In this document: piece by piece, positions 8,276 to 17,601 of the stretch
How the letters are laid out: the number at the start of each line of letters is the position of its first letter
How positions within the stretch are numbered: position 1 is the first letter of the stretch
DNA from: Hyphomicrobiales bacterium
GTDB lineage: Bacteria > Pseudomonadota > Alphaproteobacteria > Rhizobiales > Rhizobiaceae
Assembly (NCBI GenBank): GCA_900470195.1
Contig: UEIJ01000004.1
Location: 62,001-126,000, forward strand
Direction: 5' to 3'
Length of the DNA: 64,000 nucleotides
Program-made: the position numbers and the translations under genes
The notes under the pieces: model-generated
Seen by the model: the letters and a program-made list of their open reading frames with translations, nothing else
Databases searched by the model: none
Told to the model about the DNA's origin: nothing

Positions 8276-9196
8276 TCAGCAGGAGCGAAACGTCTCGAAA
8301 CGCCCGGAACGGCGATAGCCTTCGAAAACACTTCGCAGATGGTCGGCAACGACCTGAATATGCGGTCCGGCTTCCGGTTTGACCACCATGCCAAGCTGAT
8401 AGCGGCCGAGAGCCGGAAGGCCGTGTTCCGGCCCAAGAGCCACGATCCCGTCACTCAACAGCGTTTTACCGAAAGGGGCGATCGCAAGATCGGCCATGAT
8501 CGCGGCCCGCTGCCCCGTCGAGTGTGAGCTCATATAGGCGATGCGATAAGGACGACCGCTGCTTTCAAGCGCCTCGAGCGCGCTCCCCCGCCAGGCGCAG
8601 CCCTCTTCCCAGATGGATAGCGGCAAAGGATCCCGACGATAAGCCGTACCGCACTTGGCCCCGGCCCATACGAGTTCTTCGTCCAGTAGGACCTCCACAT
8701 CGCCTTTGTTGAGCACAGTGTGGGAAATGTTGATCAGCGTCACATCCAACCGGCGCTCGTCAAGCCGCTTGCGCAGATTGCTGCTCTGGTCGATCACCAC
8801 GTCGACCGTTACGCCCGGATGGCTGTCAGCAAATCGCTTCAACACAAGCGGCAGCACGCATTCGCCAATATCATCCGGCGATCCCAGGCGAACCACGCCA
8901 GTCACTGTCGGCGCGACGAATTTCGATACCGCTTCCCGATTGAGAGCCAGAAGACGCCGCGCATAGCCGAGCAGGATCTCCCCGTCGCCGGTCAATGTTA
9001 CCGAGCGTGCATCACGGTCGAAAACCGCAACACCGAGCTGCTCCTCCAGTTTCTTGATCTGCATCGACACGGCCGAAGGTGTGCGAAACACCGCGTTAGC
9101 CGCGGAAGAAAAACTCCCCGTATCGGCGATCGCCACAAATGTGCGCAGCACATCAATATCAAGCATCGGGAGGGGATGTTGAACCGGCGCTGTCAT
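8276..9196 (-). CDS. LysR-family transcriptional regulator
   Basis: 306 aa from ATG 9196. The N-terminal winged helix-turn-helix is at about residues 15-75 (LRTFVAIADTGSFSSAANAV...SAVSMQIKKLEEQLG), followed by a LysR substrate-binding domain. The N-terminal wording resembles the LrhA-like branch. It is divergent from a DUF1127 gene, and the shared 158-bp AT-rich intergenic region should hold its operator. The target and effector are unknown; autoregulation and control of the DUF1127 gene are inferences from the divergent layout. Confidence 0.85.
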   Translation of the reverse strand: MTAPVQHPLPMLDIDVLRTFVAIADTGSFSSAANAVFRTPSAVSMQIKKLEEQLGVAVFDRDARSVTLTGDGEILLGYARRLLALNREAVSKFVAPTVTGVVRLGSPDDIGECVLPLVLKRFADSHPGVTVDVVIDQSSNLRKRLDERRLDVTLINISHTVLNKGDVEVLLDEELVWAGAKCGTAYRRDPLPLSIWEEGCAWRGSALEALESSGRPYRIAYMSSHSTGQRAAIMADLAIAPFGKTLLSDGIVALGPEHGLPALGRYQLGMVVKPEAGPHIQVVADHLRSVFEGYRRSGRFETFRSC

Positions 9197-9354
9197 GACG
9201 GACTCCGTTTTTTAGCACTTTGTTCAAATTTTCTGATCTTAAACCTTTCTATATTTCGTTTGATTGAACGTCAAGCGGAATACATATTCGAAACACCAAC
9301 AGGCAGAGCTGCGGCGAGCGCATCAACCGAACTTTCTGAACGAGGAGAGAAAAA

Positions 9355-9627
9355 ATGACCGTTCAATGCCAATCCGCTTCCGATGGCAGGACGACGACCG
9401 TTCGCTTTACGCCAACTTCGTCCGCCGTGAATGCACACTCATGGCTTCTGGAACTTCACGCCAAGGTGCGGAAGCAACTGCAAATCTGGGCTTACGAAGG
9501 CCGCGTGAGGCGCAGCCGCCGGGTGCTGGAATCGTTGCCTGAGCACATATTGCACGATATCGGCTGGCCCAACGTAGATGATCGTCTGCCCGGCATTCCA
9601 CGAAACCCGGCGGAATTCCACCGCTGA
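9355..9627 (+). CDS. DUF1127 (YjiS-like) small protein
   Basis: 90 aa from ATG 9355 with AGGAGA upstream. The C-terminal half carries the DUF1127 signature: a basic helix (RRSRRVLESL) then PEHILHDIGWP. The N-terminal 40 residues are a variable extension. DUF1127 proteins of alphaproteobacteria have been linked to RNA turnover and to phosphate or carbon metabolism, often under LysR-type control. It stands divergent from the LysR gene at 8276-9196. The family call is firm; the function here is unknown. Confidence 0.8.
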   Translation: MTVQCQSASDGRTTTVRFTPTSSAVNAHSWLLELHAKVRKQLQIWAYEGRVRRSRRVLESLPEHILHDIGWPNVDDRLPGIPRNPAEFHR

Positions 9628-9789
9628 AACTGAAATCGAATGAGGGCGACCGCGCGACCCGCCCTCAATTTCCCGACATTAAAATACCTTTTCGCGGCAG
9701 GCATTTAGCCGCACTTTGCAACCTACCCGTTCTGTGTCTCAATAGAACACTATCTTGTTTGCGCCATCACCCTCCCCCTGAGAATCCGG

Positions 9790-9927
9790 GTTGGCGCAAC
9801 AAGGTTACCGGTCTGAAAGCGACCGGCTAAAGCCGGGCCCAAAACGACCCGGAGTCGTGACGGAGACACAAGGTTCGACTGCGTCGGGAACCGCAGCCAA
9901 AACCTTCGAGAATGGGAACGATCGGGC
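9790..9927 (+). promoter_or_regulatory. Structured 5' leader of the GlxA-type regulator gene
   Basis: The roughly 140 nt before ATG 9928 are packed with stems. CCGGTC (9808-9813) pairs with GACCGG (9821-9826). CCGGG (9833-9837) pairs with CCCGG (9848-9852). That second stem competes with ACGAC/GTCGT (9844-9848 / 9854-9858). AAGGTT (9870-9875) pairs with AACCTT (9901-9906) and encloses CTGCG/CGCAG (9879-9883 / 9892-9896). A second AAGGTT at 9801-9806 could pair with the same AACCTT, so two folds are possible. It matches no riboswitch class I recognise. Confidence 0.45.
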
Positions 9928-10926
9928 ATGATCCAGGCTTCATCGGTTAAGCGGTCTATTGTCTTTTTTCTTGTTCCAAACTTTTCGATGATTGCGTTCG
10001 CAACGGCCATCGAGCCATTGCGTATTGCAAATCGAATGCTGGGTTATGACGCCTATCGATGGCGACTGACATCGGTTGACGGAAAGCCGGTAACCGCCTC
10101 CAACGGTGTGGAATGCGCTGTCAACGCATCGCTGGAAGACGAACGGCGCTTTCTGCAGCGCGAACAGCGTCCATCGATGGTATTTGTCTGTTCCGGCGTG
10201 TACGTGGAAGAATTCAGGAACAAATCCGTCTTTGCCTGGCTGCGTGAGGAATATAATCGCGGTGTCGCGGTAGGCGGGCTTTGCACCGGCGCCCATATAC
10301 TGGCGGCAGCCGGACTTCTGTCTGGAAAGCGCTGCGCCATTCACTGGGAAAATCTTCCCGGATTCTCGGAGGCATTCCCCAAAGCCGAGGTCTATGCCGA
10401 TCTGTTTGAGGTTGACAGTAACCTCTACACCTGCGCAGGCGGAACAGCTTCGCTCGATATGATGCTGAAATTGATCGGGGACGATTTCGACGCAAATCTG
10501 GTCAACAAGATCTGCGAGCAGGCTCTGACCGATCGCGTCCGCAGCCCGCAGGATCGCCAGCGTCTGCCGCTGCGCGCCCGCCTGGGCATTCAGAATTCGA
10601 AAGTGCTCACCATCATCGAGATGATGGAAGCCAATCTGTCGGAACCGCAGGCGCTGATCAATGTCGCGCATACGATAGGTCTGTCGCGCCGCCAGGTGGA
10701 GCGACTTTTCCGTCAGGAAATGGGTCGGTCTCCGGCACGCTATTACCTCGAAATCCGCCTGGACCGCGCGCGGCATCTTTTGCTGCAGTCGTCCATGCCG
10801 GTGGTCGAGGTTGCGGTCGCCTGCGGCTTCGTTTCGGCGTCGCATTTTTCCAAATGCTATCGGGAACTGTACGGCCGCTCACCGCAACAGGAGCGGGCAG
10901 AGCGCAAAATGCTCATCGCCGCCTGA
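9928..10926 (+). CDS. GlxA/GbdR-type AraC-family regulator
   Basis: 332 aa. The N-terminal DJ-1/PfpI-like domain (about 10-190) has the nucleophile-elbow-like GGLCTGAHILAAAG, and the AraC helix-turn-helix pair is at about 225-325 (HTIGLSRRQVERLFRQE and VAVACGFVSASHFSKCY). Regulators of this build control betaine, dimethylglycine, carnitine or arginine catabolism. The next gene is a dimethylglycine/sarcosine-dehydrogenase-like enzyme, so a GbdR-like role is plausible. The start at ATG 9928 has only a weak ribosome site, in keeping with its structured leader. The effector is not determined. Confidence 0.82.
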   Translation: MIQASSVKRSIVFFLVPNFSMIAFATAIEPLRIANRMLGYDAYRWRLTSVDGKPVTASNGVECAVNASLEDERRFLQREQRPSMVFVCSGVYVEEFRNKSVFAWLREEYNRGVAVGGLCTGAHILAAAGLLSGKRCAIHWENLPGFSEAFPKAEVYADLFEVDSNLYTCAGGTASLDMMLKLIGDDFDANLVNKICEQALTDRVRSPQDRQRLPLRARLGIQNSKVLTIIEMMEANLSEPQALINVAHTIGLSRRQVERLFRQEMGRSPARYYLEIRLDRARHLLLQSSMPVVEVAVACGFVSASHFSKCYRELYGRSPQQERAERKMLIAA

Positions 10927-11221
10927 ACGCGATATCGAAAGGGAATGGCGCTGAACCTTGAATGGAACACCCCATCCCTTCCGGCTTTTAGAAGAAAATC
11001 AAAACCCTACAGTTCTTTCCGGAATCAGTTTCACAGATCGGACCGTATCCTGCTCCAGATCGACAGCCATGTCGTGAACGGAACAGTATTTCTCCGCTCC
11101 ACAGTGATTTCCAGAAGCTTTGATGCAGTCGTCTGACGCTGCGAATATGTCGTATAAAGGCAAATGTCGCGACCGGCCAACGACTATGGTTTTGTGAAAA
11201 TACCAACTAGGGTCGCATAAA
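10927..11221. other. Intergenic region upstream of the FAD-GcvT enzyme
   Basis: About 295 bp, presumably holding the promoter and activator sites for the 11222 gene. No convincing gene, terminator or named operator is seen. Confidence 0.4.
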
Positions 11222-13783
11222 ATGGCAGAGTTTCCTAAGAAGGCGAAAGTTGTGATTGTCGGGCTGGGCGGTATCGTCGGCGCCTCGATCGCTCACCATC
11301 TGATCGAGCGCGGCTGGGACGACATCGTCGGCATCGATAAATCCGGCATTCCGACGGACATCGGCTCGACAGCCCATGCGTCAGACTTTTGCTATGCGAC
11401 GAGCCATGACTTCCTCTCCTGCTGGACGACGCTCTATTCCATCGATTTCTATGAAAAGATGGGACATTACGCCCGTGTTGGCGGTATTGAGGTCGCGCGC
11501 GTCGGCGACGATGCGCGTATGGACGAAATCAAGCGCAAGGTCGCATCGGGCAAGGCTTTCGGCACCCGCGCGCGGTTGATGGAACCGGCGGAGATCAAGG
11601 AAAAGTTCCCTCTGATCGAGGAGAGCCTTGTTCAAGGTGGCCTTTGGGACCCGGACGCCGGCCTGGTTATCCCGCGCTCGCAGACCGTTGCCGGCAAACT
11701 GATCGACCAGGCAGAGGCCGCAGGCAAACTGCAGAGCTTCGCCAACACGCCTGCCCAGTCCCTGATCGTTGAAAACGGCCGCATCAAGGGCGTTGTCACG
11801 CATCGCGGCACCATCGAGGCCGATTATGTCATCGTCTGTGCAGGACTTTGGGGACGCCTGATTGCCGAAATGGTCGGCGAAGACCTGCCCGTCATGCCAA
11901 TCGACCATCCATTGACTTTCTTCGGCCCCTATAACGAGTTCGAAGGAACGGGCAAGGAAATTGGCTGGCCGCTCATGCGCGATCAGGGCAACTCGGCCTA
12001 TATGCGCGATACGGGCGATCCGAAGACTGCCGAAGGCGGCCAGATCGAGTGGGGTTATTACGAAGAAAAGAACCCGCGCTTGTGCCACCCGCGCGACCTT
12101 CTCGAAAAACACGAAGCGCGTCTTTCGCCGTCGCAGCGCGACCTTGAAATGGACCAGATTCTGGAGCCGCTGGAGCGCGCAATCGAACTGACGCCCATTT
12201 TGGGCGAACTTGGTTACAATGAAAGCCACTCCTTCAACGGCTTCCTGCAGGTTACTACCGATGGCGGGCCCTCAATGGGCGAAAGCCAGAAGGTACGCGG
12301 CCTGTGGTATGCGGTGGCAATCTGGGTCAAGGACGGCCCCGGCATGGGCAAGCTGATCGCCGACTGGATGACCGACGGACGCACATCGATCGACCATCAC
12401 GCCATCGACTATTCGCGCTTTTATCCGCATCAGATGACGGAACAGTTCATCTGGGACCGCTGCACGGAAACCGCAATGAAGGTTTACAACCCGGCGGTTC
12501 ACCCGCGTGAACCTTTCTCCAAGGGCCGCAACATCCGTCGTTCGCCGTTCTACGAACGCGAAGTCGAACTCGGCGGCTATTTCATGGAATTGGGCGGCTG
12601 GGAGCGTGCGCATGGCTATGCCGCCAACGAGCATCTGCTGGAGAAATACGGCGACCGTGTGCCGGTACGCGAAAACGAATGGGACAACCGCCACTTCTGG
12701 CGCGTCTCCAATGCCGAGCATCTCGAACTGACCGAAAATTGCGGCATCATCAATCTCTCGCACTTCGCCATGTATGACATCGAAGGCCCCGACCATGTCG
12801 AATTGATGGAGTGGCTGTGTGCTGCCAAGATTGGCGGCGATGCCAATATCGGCAAGGGCATCTATACCCACTTCCTCGACGACGAAGGCATGGTGCGCGC
12901 CGACTTCACGGCAATCCGCATGGCCGACCGCATACGCATGATCAATGGCGCCGATGCGGGTCCACGCGATTTCCATTACATGCGCCGCGTAGCCGAGGAT
13001 AAGGGCTTTGACGTTACCATCACCGATGTAACCGAGAAGTATGTCACCATCGGCATCTGGGGGCCGAACGCCCGCGAAAACCTCAAGAAGGTCGTGGAAA
13101 ATCCGGAAGGACTTGACGCCGAAAACTTCCCCTTTGCGGCGATCAAGCCGATCAGGATTGCAGGCAAGGACGTCACCGCCTTCCGCATTTCCTATGTCGG
13201 TGAACAAGGATGGGAATTGCACATGCGTTACGAAGACGGCCTTGCCGTCTGGGATGCGCTTCGTTCCACCGGTGTGATTGCAGTGGGTGTAGAAACCTAT
13301 GCCAACACCCGACGCATGGAGAAGAGCCTGCGGCTGCAGAATGCCGATCTGCTAACCGAGTATAATCTTCTGGAAGCCGATCTGGCCCGCCCGAAAGTCA
13401 AGGAAGCCGATTTCCGTGGTAAGGCCAAGCATGTCGAATATCGCGCTCGTGAGCATCAGCCCGCCATGCTCTGTACGCTGGTGATGACTGATAATATCGA
13501 CAAGAATGGTGTAGCTCGCTATCCCGTCGGGATCATGCCGGTACAGGACCCTGAAACGGGAGAAACACTGGTCGACGAGCTTGGCCGCCGGTCTTTCACG
13601 ACCTCTGTCGCCTATGGTCCCACGATTGGCAAGAACATCGCGCTCGCTTATCTGCCCTGGGCCTATTGTCAGGAGGGTCGCAAGCTGAGTGTGGAATATT
13701 TCGGCGAGACTTATCCGGTCGAAGTGGTCTCTATCGGCTACAAGCCTCTTTATGACCCGGAAAACTTGAAGCCCCGCAGTTAA
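11222..13783 (+). CDS. FAD-dependent oxidoreductase fused to GcvT (dimethylglycine/sarcosine dehydrogenase-like)
   Basis: 853 aa from ATG 11222. The N-terminal DAO-type FAD domain (about 8-375) has GLGGIVGAS as dinucleotide motif. GSTAHASDF follows, where His52 sits at the place of the covalent-flavin histidine of dimethylglycine/sarcosine dehydrogenases. A middle FAO_M-like segment (about 378-435) is followed by an aminomethyltransferase domain (about 445-745) and a GcvT C-terminal domain (about 750-850). Such enzymes demethylate N-methyl amino acids and pass the one-carbon unit to tetrahydrofolate. The exact substrate is open. The preceding regulator supports a betaine-derived compound. Confidence 0.85.
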   Translation: MAEFPKKAKVVIVGLGGIVGASIAHHLIERGWDDIVGIDKSGIPTDIGSTAHASDFCYATSHDFLSCWTTLYSIDFYEKMGHYARVGGIEVARVGDDARMDEIKRKVASGKAFGTRARLMEPAEIKEKFPLIEESLVQGGLWDPDAGLVIPRSQTVAGKLIDQAEAAGKLQSFANTPAQSLIVENGRIKGVVTHRGTIEADYVIVCAGLWGRLIAEMVGEDLPVMPIDHPLTFFGPYNEFEGTGKEIGWPLMRDQGNSAYMRDTGDPKTAEGGQIEWGYYEEKNPRLCHPRDLLEKHEARLSPSQRDLEMDQILEPLERAIELTPILGELGYNESHSFNGFLQVTTDGGPSMGESQKVRGLWYAVAIWVKDGPGMGKLIADWMTDGRTSIDHHAIDYSRFYPHQMTEQFIWDRCTETAMKVYNPAVHPREPFSKGRNIRRSPFYEREVELGGYFMELGGWERAHGYAANEHLLEKYGDRVPVRENEWDNRHFWRVSNAEHLELTENCGIINLSHFAMYDIEGPDHVELMEWLCAAKIGGDANIGKGIYTHFLDDEGMVRADFTAIRMADRIRMINGADAGPRDFHYMRRVAEDKGFDVTITDVTEKYVTIGIWGPNARENLKKVVENPEGLDAENFPFAAIKPIRIAGKDVTAFRISYVGEQGWELHMRYEDGLAVWDALRSTGVIAVGVETYANTRRMEKSLRLQNADLLTEYNLLEADLARPKVKEADFRGKAKHVEYRAREHQPAMLCTLVMTDNIDKNGVARYPVGIMPVQDPETGETLVDELGRRSFTTSVAYGPTIGKNIALAYLPWAYCQEGRKLSVEYFGETYPVEVVSIGYKPLYDPENLKPRS

Positions 13784-13801
13784 ATGCCGTTATATGCAAA
13801 A

Positions 13802-13824
13802 GCCGAGGCAATGCCTCGGCTTTT
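13802..13824. terminator. Bidirectional terminator
   Basis: An 8-bp stem GCCGAGGC / GCCTCGGC (13802-13809 / 13813-13820) with a 3-nt loop is followed by TTTT and preceded by AAAA. It lies between convergent genes. Confidence 0.9.
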
Positions 13825-13841
13825 CTGTTCAACTCGCAGGA

Positions 13842-14132
13842 TTATTTTAATGTGGCCTTGCCACCGCTGATCGTAACTTTCTCATCGCCAGTCAACGCTT
13901 CGCGGTCTCCATTGGGAAAAGTCACGAAACAGCCCGAAGCGCAGAATTCAACGGTCTCACCGGGCGCAACGATCATTTCGCGCTTGGAAGCGCCTTCCGT
14001 GACCACAATTGTCTGAGGGCCACTGTCATTGTTGGAAATCTGGGCAGCATAAGTGCTGCCAGCCGAGAGCGCCAAACCGGTTGCTGCAACAAGAACAAAC
14101 TTGGTCAACCTGTTGAGCTGATTTGTGTTCAT
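13842..14132 (-). CDS. Small exported protein of unknown function
   Basis: 96 aa from ATG 14132. A clear signal peptide ends near STYAA (about residue 30). The mature part is about 65 aa with two cysteines (EFCASGCFVTF) that may form a disulfide, and a glycine/threonine-rich beta-like pattern. I do not recognise the family. It lies alone between the FAD-GcvT gene and the MscS gene, with its own upstream gap of about 120 bp. Periplasmic location is inferred from the signal peptide. Confidence 0.72.
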   Translation of the reverse strand: MNTNQLNRLTKFVLVAATGLALSAGSTYAAQISNNDSGPQTIVVTEGASKREMIVAPGETVEFCASGCFVTFPNGDREALTGDEKVTISGGKATLK

Positions 14133-14252
14133 ACCGTCCCGACCTTTCTATTGTTCCCGCTGCATATATCCTGCGCCGCGTGAGCCCAATTGCCCTGAGA
14201 TATTACCCTTTATAAGCGGACAAAACTGAACTGCAACTGAACGAAATGTTCA

Positions 14253-16856
14253 TCAAGCCCGGTCGTCATCCTTCTCGTTGGCTACCGGCTTTTCCGCAGA
14301 CGTCTTTTTTGTCCTGGCAGCGGGCGAGATTTCATTTTCCTTCTGCATTAAGCCGGATAGCTTTTCGATTTCCGTCACGCTGAAAACAAGGTCCGTCGTC
14401 GACGAAGACAGATGTAACCCCTCTTCATGAAAGCGTTCAACGATCTGGAAACGCAGCTCATTCTTGATACCACCGGTCGATGTAATGTCGGCCACATGAG
14501 CGTAGATATCAAAAACCATCAGTGAATCATTCATGCTTTGAAAAGCAACGAAAGGCTCCGGATTCTTCAAGATTGATGGATGGCCGCGAACGATTTCCAG
14601 CAGTAACGCATGAACCCTGCGCGGCTCCGCTGTATAGGAGGCCTGCACATTGATATCTATGCGTCCGAGCTTGTTGCGATGGGTCCAGTTGCCAACGTTA
14701 CCGTTGATAAGCGTGGAATTGGGCACGATGATCGACTGTTTCTGGAAGGTTTCGACTTCGGTCGCGCGTACGCTGATCTTCTTGACAATGCCACTGACCG
14801 TGCCAGCCTCCACCCAGTCACCAACCTTGAATGGGCGTTCAGCAAGAAGGATGAGGCCGGAAACAAAATTCTGGACGATATTCTGGAGACCAAAACCGAT
14901 ACCGAGAGAAAGACCACCGGCAATGAGGGCGAGGTTCGACAGATTGAACCCGGCTGCCGATACGCCCATCAATGCCGCCAGGCAAAGCCCCACATAGCCG
15001 ATGACCGTGCGGATGGAATTGCGCACGCCGGAATCGACACGCCCGCGCGCCATGACGCTGTTGTCCAGCCAGTTCTGAAACCAGCGCGTCAGCAGATAGC
15101 CGATCACGAACAGCAGCACACCGGTCAGCAGCCCCATGAGCGAGATCGAAATATTCCCGATCTGGAAGCCTGTCATCAGCTGGTAGAAAGTGCTTTTCAG
15201 TTCTGCCCACTGGAAACCGAGCTGCATCAGAACGAGCGGGATGCCAATCAGCGCCACAACGAGATTGATGAGAATGCCTGCTAGAAGACCAAGCTGATCC
15301 AGCGTCGCGTCGTCGAAATGAAACCGCTCCCGCATGGCCTTGCCGATCTGGCTGGATGCAAAAGCCTGCTCCTCGGAAATCGCCCGCCCAGTCAGGAAAC
15401 CCATATACATGGTGACAAGGAATGCGCCTGTTACCACGATTTGCTGCGATATGAAACGCGCCATGCCGATATAGCCGAACACCGCAGTCAGAATAGGCAG
15501 GAGCCCCAATATGATGAGGAAAGTCCTGAACGCACGCGGCCACGACCGGACAGCGCCATCCTTTTCGCGCTCGACGGGCTTCAGGAAGGCAATCGCCAGA
15601 ATAAGCACACCGACCATCACGGTGGCCAGCAAGCTTTTCGCCATCGTCAGCGACAGCGGCGACGACAATATCTGATTGACGGTTCCGAAGAAGGAATCGA
15701 GTCCGCTTGTCAGCGCTGTTCCCGTTATCAGCCAGCCCAGCACACGTCCCGGACGCGGTGCCACCGGAACCAGCCGCCATTGCGGCATATCCGAACTGGT
15801 GCAGGCCGATGCCAGCCGATGAATGAAGAAGACAAGTCCAAGCACCAAAAAAAGCGACTGGAGAAGGGAAGCAATATCTGTCCTTAGAACGTTGAAATAG
15901 TTCAGGAAAAAATAAGTCGTCGCCAGGAATACACCCACAGCTGCCGACGGTATCACCGTAGACCAGAAGGCCACCGACAAACGGCTTAGATAGGAAGGCG
16001 ACTCGACTGTTGGATCGCGCTGGTAGAGCGTTCCGAGAACGCGCCGCGCACCCAGCTGGATAACCAACGCCGCCACGAAAGCAAAAAAGGCTGCGGCGAG
16101 AAACGAATTGAGTTTGAACGTGCTTACAAAGCGCCACCAGGATTGGACAATGCGCCAGAGCGAAACCATTTGGGAGCTTGCCGCCGAAGCGACTTCAGTA
16201 CCGAGCGTCGTATCGATGTTCACGCGCTGGGAAAGCGTTTTTGCAAACAAATCCCGGCGCATATCCCCGATTTTCGCGGACATCTGATTAACGGAAAGGG
16301 ATGTATCTTCCGTTTCGCCGACGATGGCGTTTATTTCGGCCTTTTCGGCGGTCAGCCGGGCGCGTTCCTCACTGACGATTGCTGGTTCGGGCGGTTGATC
16401 GCCGGAAGGCGCCGGCCCTAGTTGTTCCAGCCGCGTGTTGATTTCGCTGAGACGCGGACGGAATGAAACACCAGCATCAAGAAGCTTTTTCGAGAGAGAG
16501 TCCAACTGGAGCTTGAGATTGGCGAGCGTTTCATCATTCGAAGCTGCCTTCGGAAGCTGATCGCTGATCCGCTTCTTCTGCTGCTTCAGATCGTCGATGA
16601 CGGGCCTTTGCTGTTGGATAATGCTGGAAACGGGCGCTGGTGCCTGCGGCTGATCAGTGGCAGCGGGGGCTGGCTGTGCTGCGCTGTCTTGCGGAGCCGC
16701 GGCTGGCGCGGCTTGCGTCGCGGCGGGCACCGGCTGTTTGTTGTCCTGCGCGAAGGCGGACGCAAAGCTCCCCGGCGACAGGGCGCTGATCAGAAGTGAA
16801 AATGCAAGAACACGAAACGTCGATGAATATGCCAATTCAATTCTGCCGTTAAACAA
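14253..16856 (-). CDS. Large MscS-family mechanosensitive channel with periplasmic domain
   Basis: 867 aa. A signal peptide (to about residue 36, ASAFA) leads into a Gln/Ala/Pro-rich linker (about 37-80). Next come a coiled-coil-rich periplasmic part (about 85-200, DUF3772-like), about ten membrane helices, and the MscS pore and beta domain (GIGFGLQNIVQNFVSG near 650, then RPFKVGDWVE and IIVPNSTLINGNVGNW). Such channels release solutes on hypo-osmotic shock. The C-terminal tail is charged. The start is TTG 16856, since no in-frame ATG lies nearby, so the exact N-terminus is uncertain. Monocistronic. Confidence 0.88.
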   Translation of the reverse strand: MFNGRIELAYSSTFRVLAFSLLISALSPGSFASAFAQDNKQPVPAATQAAPAAAPQDSAAQPAPAATDQPQAPAPVSSIIQQQRPVIDDLKQQKKRISDQLPKAASNDETLANLKLQLDSLSKKLLDAGVSFRPRLSEINTRLEQLGPAPSGDQPPEPAIVSEERARLTAEKAEINAIVGETEDTSLSVNQMSAKIGDMRRDLFAKTLSQRVNIDTTLGTEVASAASSQMVSLWRIVQSWWRFVSTFKLNSFLAAAFFAFVAALVIQLGARRVLGTLYQRDPTVESPSYLSRLSVAFWSTVIPSAAVGVFLATTYFFLNYFNVLRTDIASLLQSLFLVLGLVFFIHRLASACTSSDMPQWRLVPVAPRPGRVLGWLITGTALTSGLDSFFGTVNQILSSPLSLTMAKSLLATVMVGVLILAIAFLKPVEREKDGAVRSWPRAFRTFLIILGLLPILTAVFGYIGMARFISQQIVVTGAFLVTMYMGFLTGRAISEEQAFASSQIGKAMRERFHFDDATLDQLGLLAGILINLVVALIGIPLVLMQLGFQWAELKSTFYQLMTGFQIGNISISLMGLLTGVLLFVIGYLLTRWFQNWLDNSVMARGRVDSGVRNSIRTVIGYVGLCLAALMGVSAAGFNLSNLALIAGGLSLGIGFGLQNIVQNFVSGLILLAERPFKVGDWVEAGTVSGIVKKISVRATEVETFQKQSIIVPNSTLINGNVGNWTHRNKLGRIDINVQASYTAEPRRVHALLLEIVRGHPSILKNPEPFVAFQSMNDSLMVFDIYAHVADITSTGGIKNELRFQIVERFHEEGLHLSSSTTDLVFSVTEIEKLSGLMQKENEISPAARTKKTSAEKPVANEKDDDRA

Positions 16857-17074
16857 GACATGGTTTCAACATAAAGCGCCCTAAAACGGATGCAAGGCGG
16901 GCTGTTTACAAGATTTCACGGCGCGTAGGAAGCGGACAGATACCGTATAAGACGAGCCCGGGTGCCAGTATTTCCTTGTTCCCGCGAACACAAATGATTA
17001 ATGAGGATTCGCAATGGGTGTGAAAAGCTGGCTCGACTCCAAGGATAGACTCTAACGAAAGTCTTGGCGATTTG

Positions 17075-17491
17075 ATGAAGGGCATGAAAAACGCGGAACA
17101 GCACAAGCGGCATGGTTTCATGCTGTTCGTTACGTGCGTTCTGTCGTTTGCGGCTTTTCTGTTTGCCGTGGATTTTTCGACGCTTGATGACGATCCGGCC
17201 AAAGATCAGTCCGGCCGCATCTTGGCAAGACAGGTCGAAGGCAGTCCGACGACACCCGTTCGTCAGCAATCCGCTCCCTCGCCACAGCCGATGCGCGCAA
17301 TCCTGATCGAAGCCATAGCCGCCAAGATCAAAGCCGCTTATCTCGATGGCACCGGGGCAGCGCTGCTTGTTGCGACGGCAGCGATTCTTTTCCCGAAAAC
17401 GGAATCAGCCAGGGCAGCGCAGAGTTTTCGGCGCCTCGCAGTTCTGCAGAAGCATTTTGGCTCTGCCCGTGCGCCTCCGAAAGGCGCATAA
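17075..17491 (+). CDS. Possible small membrane protein (hypothetical)
   Basis: A 138-aa frame from ATG 17075 (TTG 17072 is also possible). One hydrophobic helix (FMLFVTCVLSFAAFLFAV, about residues 16-33) is followed by an acidic and then Pro/Gln-rich stretch and an Ala-rich second half. There is no family match and no good ribosome binding site. It occupies the gap upstream of secDF in the same direction, 110 bp before it. Codon usage looks only fair, so it may be spurious. Confidence 0.35.
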   Translation: MKGMKNAEQHKRHGFMLFVTCVLSFAAFLFAVDFSTLDDDPAKDQSGRILARQVEGSPTTPVRQQSAPSPQPMRAILIEAIAAKIKAAYLDGTGAALLVATAAILFPKTESARAAQSFRRLAVLQKHFGSARAPPKGA

Positions 17492-17601
17492 TAGCCAACC
17501 TTCGGTAATTGGCCCTTACCAATCCAAAAGCCATTACAAACTAAGCCCGCATCGCCACTTGTTGAGTGGAAGTTGGGGCGTACCAACCGGAACATTAATC
17601 C

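Noticed and set aside
9240-9300. FNR-like sequence TTGATTGAACGTCAA before the DUF1127 gene
   Set aside because: The spacer is 5 nt instead of 4, so it does not fit the FNR/FixK consensus.
14839-16137. 432-codon minus-strand frame inside the MscS gene
   Set aside because: Same strand, different frame from a well-supported channel gene; Cys/Arg/Ser-rich with no domain. A shadow frame.
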